Positions 11,327-26,416 are shown, counted from the first letter of the stretch. The stretch is 64,000 nt of DNA from Cucumis sativus (GCF_000004075.3 NC_026661.2:14226307-14290306); one strand, 5' to 3'. Numbers and translations are program-made. The notes: generated from the letters alone by a model not told the origin.

Positions 11327-13720
11327 AATTCTAAAATCAATTATTCATAATCTTCATCTACCCCTTGGTCCTTTTCCCTTTTAACATTTCTTGTATTTTT
11401 TGGGGGGCAAAGTTGTTGATTTTCATTTTTAAAATCACTATATGAGTTCCATCCTTTGATCAAATTATGTTCTTTATTTTCTTACGTTGTTGATTTTTTA
11501 ATAACTGTTATCTTAAACTTAAATTATTAATTTCTCTTTCCTCTAATGTATTAAATATTACTAGCTATTATTTTTTTAAAAAAACTATAATAGAATAATG
11601 TGGTAAATTTAATTAAATTGGTTAGACAATATTTTCAAATGTAGTAGCATATGTTATATCTATATATACATGGAATGGACACTAATAGACATTTATGAGT
11701 ATTTAATTACCTGTAATAGATAATAATAGTTTATGGGTATTTATCATTTGATCATATTTAATTCATTTTACTATATCTAAAACAAATTATTTTAAATCTA
11801 CGTTGAATTAGAAAACAATCAATCACAATTGTTAGGTAGTACATGAGATGCATGTACATAGTATCCATATTTTAGATTATACATTAAATGTTAGAGCTTT
11901 TCACTTTAACATGAAGTCCGAAGAGTGACATATGCATTTGGCCATTAGGCCATTAGAGATAAATCTACCTTTAAAAGGTGAGTATCTTTTAAAAATATAT
12001 TTGGACAAAAATAACCTTCTAAATTTTGTTTAATTCTAATTATGTCATGCATTAACTAATCAAATAATTTTAATTTATTACAATAAATAACTATTATATA
12101 TTAATGTTAAATTAAATTTAAATAGAGAAAAATAATAGATAAGAAAATTGTATTAATTCAAATACAATTAATGTTTTAAAATAGTTTTGAAAACAAAAAG
12201 GATTACAAAATATAAGGGTTGTTGGTAGAATTAAATATTTGTGATAAATATACATTATTATACAAAAACCAAAATAACCAAACAAGTCTCTTGTTCTTTT
12301 CTCTCTACACATATATAAACAAGGTGGACACTCCATTTGTCAACCACCAAAAAATAGAGAGATACTAAGTTAAGTTTATGCTAACAATGCCTATTTGAAT
12401 ATGTATCCACTTTCTCTCTTCTTTTCTTTTAATTTTAATAATTCCATTTTCTCCATTCAATCAAACCATTTTTTTTCATAAAATTCTAAAAAATAATTTA
12501 TTTACACAAGCATGACGTTCAATAGAAGTGCAATTTATACAATCAAGGTGTGCTACAAAGATGAGATATATATCTAATTGAAGAGTAGCAAGATGATCAA
12601 AAGAGATCAAGTTATGACAATTAAAATGTAACATGCATGGATTCCCATCCAAATACATTAATCAAATAGGTATTGTAATTCACCTCGATTTTTTGTTTTT
12701 GTTTCCAATGGATTTCTCTTTCTACTAATATTTGTGTTTATTTATATAAACTTTGGATTAAATTAAATTTAAATGTTATGAGTTAAAAGGACAATGAATT
12801 GAATTTTATCGTGAAATGATACCAAAATAATTTGGGTTATATTATTGAAATGTAAACAAAAAATTAGTATATTTACCTAATATCTAATTCAAACGTCTTA
12901 TGCAATCTAATTACTCTTTTAGAAAAGAAAAATAAAAAGACTAGATATACACTCGTAATTAGATTTTAACTCTACAAATACAAATGATTATGGTAAAATA
13001 TAATAAACAAACCTAGATAACTTTAGAACACAACCGTGCAAATAATGTTTTCAAGGTTTTGAACCTCGTACTTCTGGATTATCTCAGTTGACACATAAAT
13101 ATACTAGATGAGCTAAGCTACTTGATGACATTGGTTAGACTTCAACAAATATTTTAAATAATAGTCTTACATAAATATGCTATCCCAATTAAAAGTCATT
13201 TATATATCATGATCCTACTGAATAATTTTGGCTGGAAATAATACTTGGCTCATGGTATCTTTGTCAAATTTTGTAACAAGGACTCCTTTATTAATGATCG
13301 GACCTTCAAGAGCATTGGAGTTTATGCATTCTGAGAGATTGATAGAAGGAATCTTGAATGTTGTGACTATTCACGCTGAGTTGAATCTACATTACATGAT
13401 AAAAGGGCAAGTAGAGGTTCAAATATATTGACGAATCAACAAAACTCATTACTCCGACATCAACATCGTTTCCACTATCACTTTAGTGCTAATATGTAGG
13501 CGTAGAGAGATCCCACAATCAATATAAAATAGCATGAAAAAGTAAATTATGCTCGGACAAATATATATATGTGTGTGCGCCACTTTCATTATACACTAAC
13601 TTGGATGTCACAATGTATGAGAGGCAAGATTACCGGTGTATTTAGTATAGGCCTGTAGGGGAGGGAGAGCGAGCCCCCTAAACTTTATCGTTTTTATATA
13701 ATACCCGAACTTGATCTTCT
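11327..13720. other. Intergenic DNA, no gene recognised
   Basis: AT-rich. A 67-codon open frame at 13,228-13,431 has somewhat protein-like composition (it ends YMIKGQVEVQIY) but I cannot place it and it may be a gene scrap. A tRNA-like B-box region occurs near 13,060. Nothing else is supported. Confidence 0.4.

Positions 13721-13724
<4 letters not shown>

Positions 13725-13768
<44 letters not shown>
13725..13768. repeat. (TA)n microsatellite
   Basis: About 21 uninterrupted TA dinucleotides, likely polymorphic in length. Confidence 0.9.
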
Positions 13769-13772
<4 letters not shown>

Positions 13773-14675
13773 ATTTAAATTTTAATACTGATTGTAGCTT
13801 AATAGTTAGTCTGTACTCAATGTAAAAAAAACATAATAGTTCCTACAACTTTCTATAAAAGAGGCAAATTTGGTCTAAACATTACAATGAAAAAGTCTTC
13901 ACCTCTAGGAAAAGCGTAGAAAAGAGAAATTCGTACAAATTCTGATCAATAGCAACCAAATTAAATTAGGCAACTCTGTGTCATGTCAACCTCGCACTCA
14001 AACCATTTATGATAGTCATAGAACTTTTCAAAATAAATTAATTTCCCGTTATCTTATGGCACTTTATACAACAATTTTTCTTATATAAATTTACTGCTAT
14101 ACACTTGAAAGAAATCATTTGATTTCTTAAGCATCTCACCCTTATGTCTGAGACCTACTTAACTCGATAGAAATTACATGTTTCAACATTTCTCTAAACT
14201 AGCTTCTTCTATGAGAACCTTACATCTCACATCTGTCCATCATCAAACCAATCAAGCAAGCACAGACAATCTAACAGTAAAAGGAAAACACTTTGCCAAG
14301 AACAGAAAGGAAAGATGCTGAAAATGGAAGAAACAACTTTTCAATTTATTTCTTTTTTGAAAAAACAATTAAAAAGAATGAAGAAGACAAAGAAGTGCAA
14401 ACCATTTGAAAAAACACCAAACTGGACTTCCTAGATTACCAATGAATTAGGATGAGGATTATGTTAACAAGTTCTTTTTATTACTTAATAATCATATGTC
14501 ATAATTAGATAAAGTTTACAACTTCCCAAATATAAAGAATAATATACCATATGAATGAAACAAAAGAGTAAAAGATGTTAGAATGAATTGATCTGGTGAA
14601 CTTCTAAATATTGATCAGAAAGTAAATAGAGAAGAAATTTTTTAAATGCCTAAATCAGATCTTACCTCATAAGGC
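13769..14675. other. Intergenic DNA, no gene recognised
   Basis: AT-rich with short purine-rich stretches. No coding frame, RNA gene or inverted repeat found. Confidence 0.45.
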
Positions 14676-14776
14676 CAACCATCGATGACAAAAACATTAA
14701 GAGAGAAACCATCAACAGAGGAGAAAACACGAGCTTCTTGCATGTCAAGTCCAACATCAACAAGTAAGGAAGTCAA
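14676..14776 (-). pseudogene. Isolated exon of an ACT-domain STY-type (Raf-like) protein kinase
   Basis: On the minus strand a 101-bp block is flanked by an intact acceptor (GGTCAG) and donor (GTAAGA). It encodes an ACT-domain piece ending [13 protein letters not shown], like the segment just before the kinase domain of STY8/STY17/STY46-type cytosolic kinases. No kinase domain or other exons of that gene are nearby, so this is a gene fragment with its splice sites, probably carried in by a transposon. A second exon-like block (15,152-15,196, minus, encoding DADAAIPAISLAMAQ between AG and GT) lies 375 bp upstream in the same orientation, but I cannot assign it. Confidence 0.6.
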
Positions 14777-15916
14777 CTGACCAATTACTCAATTCTTAAG
14801 TTACATGTGAAATTCCTAAAGAAACAGAAGGCTCGTGTCTAGTAAAAAAATGTCAATTCGAGTATAGCTTTTTCTGGAGACTTAATTATTTGATTTTGAA
14901 GTTATAATTAAGAACTAAGAAGTAATGCAAGGATTATCTAATAGGCAACATAAAATATATTCATAGCTAATTAATGAATACAAACAACAATTTAATCCTA
15001 AAACATCAAAATATACAATAATGTACTCTCAAGTTAGTAACAAATTAGTCCAGTAATTTCAAATTTAGAACAATTCAGCCCATACCGTAACAAATGTTCA
15101 ATGCGAAGCCATATCCTTGGCAATTAATGCTACCACAGCCGTAGCCCTAACCTGTGCCATGGCCAATGATATAGCTGGGATGGCTGCATCCGCATCCTGA
15201 TAATCAATTCTTTGAGGCAAACCAAGATAACAATCATAGATGTTGTACAGTTATGTAAGAGTTTTGAATAAGATTAAATGTAAAAACTATGAATTATCAC
15301 TCAATATATGAATGCAATAGTTTCTTCCTTTGTTTCTTGAAGAATAATACCAAATTCTTGTTGTTCCTTTTACTAGATTTTTACCATTTTTTTTATGTGA
15401 AGTAAAGTTCTTTAAAGCAAGAAAGAAAGTAGAAGGATATTGTTAATATACCAGACAATTAGGTTTTTACAAAATTCATTAGAATCCCATCAAGATCAAC
15501 ATATACAACCAAACAAAAGCTTTAGCCAAAAAGAAAAAAAAATATATAAAAAAAGACACAACTACTAATATTTTTGCATATTAAACTAACATCACACTCA
15601 TTCATACCTAGATATACAAACACATTAAAAACTGGATTTTTTTTTCTTTGAGGAATTTCATCAAACACATGGTGGGTAAATTCAAACTTGGTAAAGTCAT
15701 AAGAACTTTCCAAAAGCAAATGCCCTTTTCCCTCAAGGGTATCATCAAAATAGAGTCCATGTTGTTTCAGAAGCAAATTCAACGTACCTTCCTCCATAAA
15801 AAAATTTCTTCGCCTGCTCCTTCCAAAGAGAAAATCATTATGAAAGCAAAGCCATTTTGTGAGGGTTTGGAGTGAAGAGACGGGCATGAGGGGGCGGTGG
15901 CAGTGACGACACCGGG

Positions 15917-15958
15917 AGATGGTCAGATGAAGATGGTCGGATGAAGATGGTCGGATGG
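15917..15958. repeat. 14-bp tandem repeat, 3 copies
   Basis: Three consecutive 14-bp units of the form AGATGGTCGGATGA, with one or two substitutions. Confidence 0.85.
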
Positions 15959-16069
15959 AGATAACCTTGTTCGCATGAGGATTTGGAAAAATGTTAACTT
16001 TAGATTTGGGGGAAAATCTTTAATAGACTTTAATTTTCATTTAAAATTAATTTTATTAAATAAATTATT

Positions 16070-16233
16070 TATGTAACTTCTATGACATCAAATAATTGTC
16101 ACCGAAGTGTTATCCGAAAAATTTCGTATTTTTCTGTCAAAAACACGGAATTTTATTTTTTGTGACAATTTTTTTCCTCCCTTCTATTTTTTGATGTACA
16201 CAACTGTCGTAGTATATAATTTTTGTTGTAGTG
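16070..16233. mobile_element. CACTA-type transposon terminus
   Basis: The segment ends in TTGTTGTAGTG, the reverse complement of CACTACAACAA, a CACTA-family terminus. Just inside are ATTGTCACCG and TGTGACAATT, which are inverted with respect to each other, and a CTGTCGTAG copy. The matching left end was not identified. The captured exon at 14,676 lies on the inner side of this terminus. Confidence 0.5.
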
Positions 16234-16509
16234 AGTACATCTATTAATTTTTAAACCAATAACCTATAAATTATTTTGACTAAAAACTATAAAACCTCCA
16301 TCACTAGACAAGATAATATATTTGTTAGACCACTATGAGATTTGATGCCGACCTAAAACCCTATCCCTCAACAAGTTTTTATATGCATAGTTTATTAGCT
16401 TATTGATTTATATATTTTGGTTAGAGTACTACGGTGTAACATGGATTGAACTTCTATATATTTATTACCCTTTGTTAAACTTTGATTTATTTCTAAATTA
16501 AGAAGATAT

Positions 16510-16990
16510 ATTAGAAATGTTGTACAAAATTAGTAATCAAAATGGTAGATCTAAATTTAAAATAGTAAAGGAGGGAAGAAGTGTAAAGATATTGAGACAT
16601 ATCTTTATATATACAGTGGTTCCATCGAAATCTATATCCACTGTGTAAATTAGAGTTAATAAAACTCTTTATCAAGAGATCAACAAAGAGATGAATATCA
16701 TAAAGAGTTCTCAAGGAAGAAGAGATCACAAAACTCTCAAAAACTCACAAACTCAATTTCTCAGTCTCTCAATCACGCATGCAACCTACCAAAAAAGAAA
16801 CACTCTTTATATATAGAGAGCTTATAACAACAATGGGCCAAAATAGCAAAAGCTCATGCATAAAAGATCAATATATCTCAGTCTAGAAATAACATGCTGT
16901 AAATGAGAAACAAAAATCAAAATACTATTTCAACCAGAATTCTAGCACGAACAAAACTTTGAAGCACTAATTTTATAAACACACGATTTA
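16510..16990 (-). mobile_element. Probable copia-type LTR remnant
   Basis: Read on the minus strand the block has a TATA-like CTATATATAAAGAGTG, then a C/T-rich, AGAGTTTTGTG-containing leader, and then GGAACCACTGTATATATAAAG. That order resembles plant Ty1/copia LTRs. Clear TG...CA ends and a target duplication were not found. Confidence 0.35.
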
Positions 16991-17470
16991 GCGTTTTGGT
17001 GCCAACTTCATGCCTAGCTAGCCCTTAGGCACTATGAGTGATTACTTTTTAATATTAAGTTAATTGTTTTATTTTAAAAATAGTTTTCCCTAATTTCAGT
17101 TTTTTTTTTGTCTTACTAAAAAGTACAATATGCAAATATAAGATATAACACTTAGTTCTATTGTTTCAATTATATCTTAATTATAATTATAATAACGCCA
17201 AAGCCTAAGGTTGCCTAATTTAATCTCCATATCAATGAAAATCAACTAGCGTAGCAAATTCTTACCTACAAAAATTAAAGAAAATAAAAGAAATAATAAT
17301 CTTGTGAGTGACAATAAGCAAAAGAAAAAGAAAGAGAGAGAGAAAAAAAGGCCATATTTTGGAGTGTTTTGAAATCCAAAAAAAAACCCATCCTTGGAAT
17401 CACAGTCAAGTCATCATTTCAAAACTTTCGTCCCAATTCTTATTCTCGAAAACCTACAAAAATGAAACTC

Positions 17471-17478
17471 TATAAATA
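17471..17478 (+). promoter_or_regulatory. TATA box of the TED7-like gene
   Basis: TATAAATA lies 92 bp upstream of the ATG at 17,570. Confidence 0.55.
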
Positions 17479-17569
17479 TACATAATATCTACTCATACCT
17501 TTCCTCACACCTCTTCCCAATCCAACAACCAACTTAATTAATTGAGAGAAGTCTTTGTTGACACCAAAA

Positions 17570-18025
17570 ATGGCCGTTGAAAATAGTTCCAACCTCCCTC
17601 GAATCCCTCCGCCTCCACCTTTTAAGCCATCGCCCTTATCTCCACCGCCGTCGCCCGACGGTCACACAGCAATCATTGTAATCGTTTTTATTTCCTTAGG
17701 CTCTTGCCTTTTCTTCGTCGCTTTCGTTGCAGCTGCCGTTTGTTGCTTTATCAAAAAGAGAAAGAAGAAGTCATGTCCTCAAGAAGTTGTAGAGGCCATC
17801 CATATCGATGGACATCGGAAAGTCCACGAAGATGTTGCTGAGGTCGGTCATGGGCAGCAGGCAGTGGTGGTGACGATCGAGGATGATCTTCACATAGACG
17901 AAATTGTTAAGAAGAAAGAGCATGGACATGGACATGGCTTGCATGGTAAGCAACATGAAGGAGGCAGCCATAATAATAATTCTACCACAATGGAAGTAGC
18001 AGCTTCTTCTTCTAGTACTTCTTGA
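17570..18025 (+). CDS. TRACHEARY ELEMENT DIFFERENTIATION-RELATED 6/7-like membrane protein
   Basis: Single-exon gene of 151 residues. The N-terminal 30 residues are proline-rich (RIPPPPPFKPSPLSPPPSP). Residues about 33-60 form one strongly hydrophobic membrane segment, followed at once by a basic stop-transfer cluster (KKRKKK, 62-67). The cytosolic tail is acidic in its middle and histidine/glycine-rich near 117-133 (EHGHGHGLHG), ending in a serine run. This layout matches TED6/TED7 proteins, which in the models studied associate with the secondary-wall cellulose synthase complex in differentiating xylem vessels. The start is the ATG in AAAATGG; an in-frame TTG 15 bp upstream is not a likely plant start. 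Similar small proline-rich single-pass proteins exist, so the assignment rests on the combined layout. Confidence 0.75.
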   Translation: MAVENSSNLPRIPPPPPFKPSPLSPPPSPDGHTAIIVIVFISLGSCLFFVAFVAAAVCCFIKKRKKKSCPQEVVEAIHIDGHRKVHEDVAEVGHGQQAVVVTIEDDLHIDEIVKKKEHGHGHGLHGKQHEGGSHNNNSTTMEVAASSSSTS

Positions 18026-19263
18026 GAACATTATTGGGTGGCTCTCCAATTTCATCTAAATTTTATTCATATCAATAATAATATTATGTTGTATTTACAA
18101 TTACAACTCTTAACTCAATATAAACAATATGAATTTTTTTATATATGTTAATTAATTCATATAAAATTGTTGAATGTTCAAGAATAATTGATATGTTTTT
18201 TTTTCTCACTAATTTGAAATTTTCTGTTTTTTGGTCAACAATCCTGAGTTAGAGGAGCAAACCATCGATAACATGCAGAACCATGAAATTATTTTTAGAA
18301 AATGAAAATTTAGGTGAACTTGAATTAAGTAAAAGTCTTAAATGTTAAGAATCATTCTTAGTCACAAATTTAACCATTTTGTAATTAAATTCTAAACTCT
18401 ATATCCTAATAAATATAGTTTCTACTTTAATTTATTTTATTAATTTTACTCGAATCAAAATAATATCTATGCCGTTTAAAGTTTGGATCACTTGGTTTGT
18501 CCATAAACTCGACTCTTGAACTCAACTAATTATTGAATCTTTAGGACATCATATTACATATATACATATATATATTGGTGTTCAATAGACCTAAATCTAA
18601 ATATTAACAAAAACTACTTTACTCGATCTAACAGTCATAATGAAAACCTTTGACATGATATTATCCATTTTGTCCTCTATATTAATTTGAGACAAGCTAT
18701 GTCGTTGGAGCCACTAGTGAATTTAGTAAATTTAGTATAGGTTTAGAGGTGTATAAGAAAAACTAATTGATGTTTAATATTTATAGGTAGCTTAGTGGTA
18801 ATCGTACTTGTCAATCCCTCTTCTAACCTAAGTTTAAGTCTTTCTTGTGTAGTTCTTATTTAGATTTTTATTTTTTCTCTAAATTATAAATCGAAACCTC
18901 CGTCAATAAATTTTATAAATTACGAATAATCTGATTGTTGGAAATTTCAATATTAATATGAGAAACCAACTAATATTGGTCAAAATTTGAGATTGAAAAG
19001 ATGGAGGTGAAATTTAAAGAATGGGAAACAAAGAAACGTTCATGCATGAATCTTAGTAATAAAATTTGATTTTATTGAACATTATTGAAGTTTTCTTTAT
19101 TTAAAAAATATTAATAAATCTCATATTATTAATAAATCACATATTATTTGTATTTATTATTCAAAATTTGTTTATTAAAAATTAGAAGAGTAGGACTAAA
19201 CTAAAGGGTCTGGATTTCAATACATTTACACTATTTTTAATTGAAAAAGAAACTGAAAATTTG
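18026..19263. other. Intergenic DNA with a possible tRNA-derived SINE scrap
   Basis: Mostly AT-rich. Near 18,785-18,850 the words TAGCTTAGTGGTAATCG and CTAAGTTTAAGTC resemble A- and B-box promoter elements of tRNA-derived SINEs. No gene seen. Confidence 0.35.
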
Positions 19264-19880
19264 CACTACACCAAAACTTTTGATAAAATTAAGTCTCTGT
19301 CAACTCTATTATTATATTACATACAAAATATGATAAAAATTGTTGATAATATTGCACAATAAAAAATTATGTTAATTTATTTTTATAAATACTAAAAGAA
19401 TCCTTCCACCTGATTTTATTGGATAAAAAATGAAACACCTTGTCGATGTGCTTGAAGCTTCCTCTGAATCGAAATAGGGATTCTTATTTAGATGTAAGAG
19501 TATAATAATGAGCTTCTTGTATTGTTTTTTAATTGTGTTGATGTGAGCGAATGACTTCCACTTGAAGAATCTGCTACTAATCGTCTGGAGAGTACTCGAC
19601 GGTGACTCAAAGAATCTGAAAGGAAGTGAGGATTTTGGCAATGCTATCAAAGATTTGGATCGAGGCGATGGGCTTGCTTGGTGTACTTAAGAGTAGACTT
19701 GAGATTGGAATCTTTGAACCTTTTCTCTGCTAGTTCTCCAAGATGTTGAGCTTATGATTTCTCCTCTATTACTCCATTCACAGTGATAGAGCTGCAACGA
19801 CAGTGGTGGAGGTGAGAGTTTCTAATCGGATTTTGCTGCTTTCAGAATACAAACGAGGAAATATATAATCAAATTATTGT
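19264..19880. mobile_element. Possible CACTA-like element start and unplaced sequence
   Basis: CACTACACCAAAACTTTTG at 19,264 resembles a CACTA terminus. The downstream 600 bp are less AT-rich and contain a 92-codon minus-strand open frame (19,372-19,650) with no recognised domain. No second terminus was found. Weak evidence. Confidence 0.25.
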
Positions 19881-22010
19881 ACGAGATTATTTAAAATATA
19901 TATGAGTATTATTTAAAACATAGATATGTTTGTTATATTTAAATCGAAATCTAACTCTAGTTAACAATTTATCAAATTAACTTTTAATATATATACAAAT
20001 CTTTTTTGTTTGATTTTAATATTTTTAACGTAAAAATTTTATTTTCCTATTTTTAAGCACCATCACATCAACCCATTAAAATATTTAGATTTAAAATAAA
20101 ATAAAATTAGAATTTGAAATCTAAATTTCATGAATATTAATCGCACAATTATCCACCAACTATCTTCTATTCCCTTTCTTCTTTGTTTTCAATTTTGAAT
20201 CCTTTTCAATTATATGAATGAGAAGTCTATCATCGATTAACTATGTTGTAAATATTGGTCTGTCCACGAATTTATGTGCGATAGTTTTGTTATATTGGCA
20301 GATTTTTCTAAATGTTACTATATCCTTAATTATTATTCCTAAAATGGTCATCAATTACAATAACTCGTATGAAAGATGGTATGAATTGGCTTTGTTGAGG
20401 TTCATAAGTGTTTTATATTAGTGATTGTGATAGCATAAAAAACGTGCTATCTAGCTCCACTTAATTTGAGGTCGTTCAATACGTGTTCTTATTTTGTTAT
20501 TTTATAGGGTATGAGTAATTCGGGTAGAATTCATGTTGTTTTGGAGCTAGATTGGAAAAAATGGAAGTCATAAAGTATCAATGACTTCTACCTTTGCATC
20601 ACCAAGCAAGGTTCCTCATGACTCTATCATGACATGGATAATGATTGTAATTCCCGAAAAGCGCAATGTCTTGGTGCTACCTTAGAACATACCGTGGTTT
20701 GAAGTTGAGTCACACACTATCCCTAGTGTTAGAGTGTTGTGTTTTTATATTCTTGTTTTTCGTTGCCTAGATCGAATCGTACCATCTTCGATTCTAGTTA
20801 TTTTACTATAGATTTCTCTCTATTTTCTGAGCTTTTGAGTCTAGTTTTATGTACCTAAACCTCTCTTCTTCGTTCGACATGTGCGGATAAGAGACTAAGG
20901 TACTCTTTTAGCTTGAATTTTTGTAGCAATCTCCCTTTAATTCATGTATTTGTGAGATTTGAATTGAGTTTAATATATTGATAGTTCAAATTCTCTCTTT
21001 GATGATTATGTTCATATTATGGAACAGATGAAGATTTTATGACAAATGCTTTTGGTTAGGTATAATTCTCTTACTAAGTTGTATGTGATTTTATTAGTAG
21101 GTTAGCTTGCAAAAATTAATTGGATCTTGCATTAACTTTAATCGATTTAGGATTGAGCTCGATGAACGTCTAAATAGGTGAATGAAAATTAGTCTTTCAA
21201 TCTAAATTAGGACTGGTTCGTAATGCAATTAGTGTAAATTGGACTTTATATGCTTTTCATCGGTTTAATTTGCACTAATCCGATGCCTAGGACAAATTGG
21301 TTAGCTTTTCTAATCAAATTGTTTAGGAGTATGAATTGTTAAATTTACTAATGAGAATTCTATGATTGAATGTGGTGTTTAGGGGATGTACAAACTCAAG
21401 CTAAACTTTCTTAAATCGATTTTCATTTAATCTTATTTTCCTTGTCAAATTATTTTCTTTTTGATTGTACCCATCAAATCCCCCAGGTCGAAAGCAATTC
21501 TTTTTGAGAAATTCTCGTGCCCCTTGCCTAGTCTTACCACTAGGACTAGTTCTAGTGGATAGTTTGGTTAAATAATTGGTCCAAATTTGGACGACAAAAT
21601 CCCCTTGATTAAAGTATATATTAGTCATTCAGTTATAAGCATCGCGTGATATCATTCGTAGTCTAATCTCTTTTTGGTTCGGAGTTAACATTTTTAGACA
21701 CACTGTTACCATGTGATTAAAGTGTTTTGAATCTGATGCACATGTGTTGGTATGGTGATCATATTGGAATGTAATGTGTTGATGTCCTTAGTGTCAGTTT
21801 GGCGTCATAGTTGAGTTACCTAAGTGATGCGTATTTTAAAACTTTTAAATTGGAAGAAGAGCTCATTCAGACGTATTTGTTGTAATTTAGTGATTAAAAC
21901 AATACTATGCAAACATGACACTTAAAAAAAAGCTAATATGAATTTTATATTTACATATTCATCCATCAATATAAACAATTAATACCTTCCTTTGATGAAA
22001 AAAAGAAAAA
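19881..22010. other. Intergenic DNA with probable retroelement untranslated sequence
   Basis: No gene. The stretch about 20,430-21,650 is of more even composition and includes ATCCCCCAGGTCGAAAGC and TCTCGTGCCCCTTGCCTAG, which resemble LTR/leader sequences of large Ty3/gypsy elements. No LTR ends or gag/pol frames are seen, so this is a tentative reading. Confidence 0.3.
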
Positions 22011-22180
22011 AAAGTGATGAAATTGAGGGTGGAGGGAGACAGAGAATCATTTGACCAGAAAAACCAGGAGCCGCCACCTGGAATCCGGAGCGACGAGAAA
22101 CTGGACACGGTATTCCCCCACCACCGGCTTTCCTCGCCGAAAACCGCTATTGCCTCTTTTTCATTTTCATTCATCCACCC

Positions 22181-22188
22181 TATAAAAA
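22181..22188 (+). promoter_or_regulatory. TATA box of ADH-A
   Basis: TATAAAAA 80 bp upstream of the ADH-A ATG. About 45 bp further upstream lies GCCGAAAACCGC, which shares CGAAAACC with the corresponding promoter region of ADH-D. Confidence 0.6.
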
Positions 22189-22267
22189 TGCTCCACTTCC
22201 ATTCTTCATCTTGAAACTCATATCACATATCTCAAAATTTGTCTCTATCTTTTCATCGTTTCAAGTT

Positions 22268-24775
<2,508 letters not shown>

Positions 24776-25303
24776 TTTGTGGTGTTATTTGTTTATGAAT
24801 AATGTGATGAATGATAGTGTAAGTGTTGTATAAGGAAGGAAGGGGTTAGTTGAGATGTGCAGTCAGTTTGTTTTTAAATCTAAAAGAATAAATTTGAGCT
24901 ATTTCTCATTTTTCTTTCTTCCTATTTAGGGTCTTAGTTTTTTCTAAAATTATTTATTTTAGAAAAGAGAGGACCAAAATAATAAAGGATGAAAAAGTCG
25001 GACAGAAAACACGAGACGACAGAAGATAGAGTAAGAAAAGTTAAGAAAAGTAAGAAAGTAGAAAAATGAGGATGAATGGAAGCTGAGAAAGAAAGCATAA
25101 AGGGCAATAACTAAGGACATGGGTTCCATTTGGACATCTATAAATTTTTTTCAAGTCTTTTTGACTATCTAAATGTTGATGTTGTAGGATTGAGGTGAAA
25201 AATGTTGTAGGGCTGAGGTGAATAAAAAAAACGCAGCTAAAAAAGAAAAGGCACGAGAACTAGAAAAGGATAGTAGATCAAATTCGGTTAAACTTTTTCC
25301 CTA
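24776..25303. other. 3' flank of ADH-A
   Basis: Contains the 3' UTR, with AATAAA at about 24,888, followed by purine-rich intergenic DNA. No gene seen. Confidence 0.5.
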
Positions 25304-25395
25304 GGAAAACGGGGATTTTTTTTAAAAATAATGTGTTTTGTAAAAGTATTTACAAAAATAGGTAGTTGGGAAAGTATTTTCAAAAATAGGTTATT

Positions 25396-25422
25396 GAAGT
25401 CGTGTACGGGGTACACGACTTC
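25396..25422. repeat. 27-bp hairpin palindrome, copy 1
   Basis: Arm GAAGTCGTGTAC, spacer GGG, and the exact reverse complement of the arm. Perfect. Confidence 0.95.
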
Positions 25423-25549
25423 CACAAATCAAAATGGTGTCGTGGACCGGGCTTACGATATCCGAGTGGAGTCGTGGACCCGGCCCACGTTTTCTGACTG
25501 GAGTCGTACATGACTCCCGTACAGCTGGCACATTTTGCCGCGTATGGTG

Positions 25550-25576
25550 GAAGTCGTGTACCCCGTACACGACTTC
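25550..25576. repeat. 27-bp hairpin palindrome, copy 2
   Basis: Same 12-bp arms with spacer CCC (opposite orientation to copy 1). Perfect. Confidence 0.95.
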
Positions 25577-25663
25577 CGTACAACGAGTCAACAGTCCAGT
25601 CAACCGTAGGGTTCACGGGTGGACGTAGGGTTCAGAGGGTGTGGACACGTGTCGCGCGTGCAG

Positions 25664-25690
25664 GAAGTCGTGTACGGGGTACACGACTTC
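25664..25690. repeat. 27-bp hairpin palindrome, copy 3
   Basis: Same arms, spacer GGG. Perfect. Confidence 0.95.
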
Positions 25691-26279
25691 GCCTATTTTA
25701 AAAACCCTAGGAATCCCTTCATTCTGCCTTCATTCCAAATCTTTTTTCCTTCATCTCTTAATTTTTCCTCTTCCTCTTTTTCGTTCTTCCTTCATCTTTC
25801 CTTTCCTCTTCCTTCATCTTTCCTTTCCTCTTCCTTCAAGTTGTATAAATAAAAAGTTGAACTTTTTTAAATTAATTATAAATTAGAAGTTGCTAATACA
25901 TGATTTAGACGTAGAGAATATTCTTAATAATATCAATATATAATATATATTTTTTAAAAGTAGAGAACCAAGTATTAAAAAAACCGTTCAAAATTCTTAT
26001 AAGATATCACTAATGATATGTTTACTTTTGGTTTATTTTTTTAATTTGTTCATAATAAACATAAATTACAAAAAATTTGGACATTTAAACAAAAACTAAA
26101 ATTTTCACATATTTAAAGTTGAACATTTAAACAAAAACATAAATTTCCAACTACCCTAATTTTGAAAATACTTTTTAAAAACACATTATTTTTAAAAAAA
26201 AATCCGTCTTTCACAAATGTTTTTACCCTAAAAATAGTTAATCTTTTAAAATATAATAATTTTAAAAACAATTATTTAG

Positions 26280-26306
26280 GAAGTCGTGTACCCCGTACAC
26301 GACTTC
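26280..26306. repeat. 27-bp hairpin palindrome, copy 4
   Basis: Same arms, spacer CCC. Perfect. Confidence 0.95.
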
Positions 26307-26374
26307 CGTCCACGTGGGTCAAACTCGTGCCTACGTGGAGCGAAGTGGTCAAATGTGCTGACATGTGCATTTAG

Positions 26375-26401
26375 GAAGTCGTGTACGGGGTACACGACTT
26401 C
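26375..26401. repeat. 27-bp hairpin palindrome, copy 5
   Basis: Same arms, spacer GGG. Perfect. Confidence 0.95.
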
Positions 26402-26416
26402 GTTCAATTTCATTTG

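Noticed and set aside
13228..13431. 67-codon open frame with protein-like composition
   Set aside because: The start is not an ATG, no family is recognised, and no flanking exons could be found. It may be a gene scrap but there is not enough to call it.
15522..15887. 121-codon minus-strand open frame
   Set aside because: No recognised domain and a low-complexity C-terminus. It lies within probable transposon DNA.
17555..17570. Longer TED7-like protein starting at the TTG at 17,555
   Set aside because: The ATG at 17,570 has a good context, follows the TATA box at the expected distance and gives the family-like N-terminus.
25331..25701. Several overlapping 60-78-codon open frames on both strands
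   Set aside because: They are translations of the palindromic repeats and the GC-rich DNA between them; the same words appear on both strands because of the palindromes.
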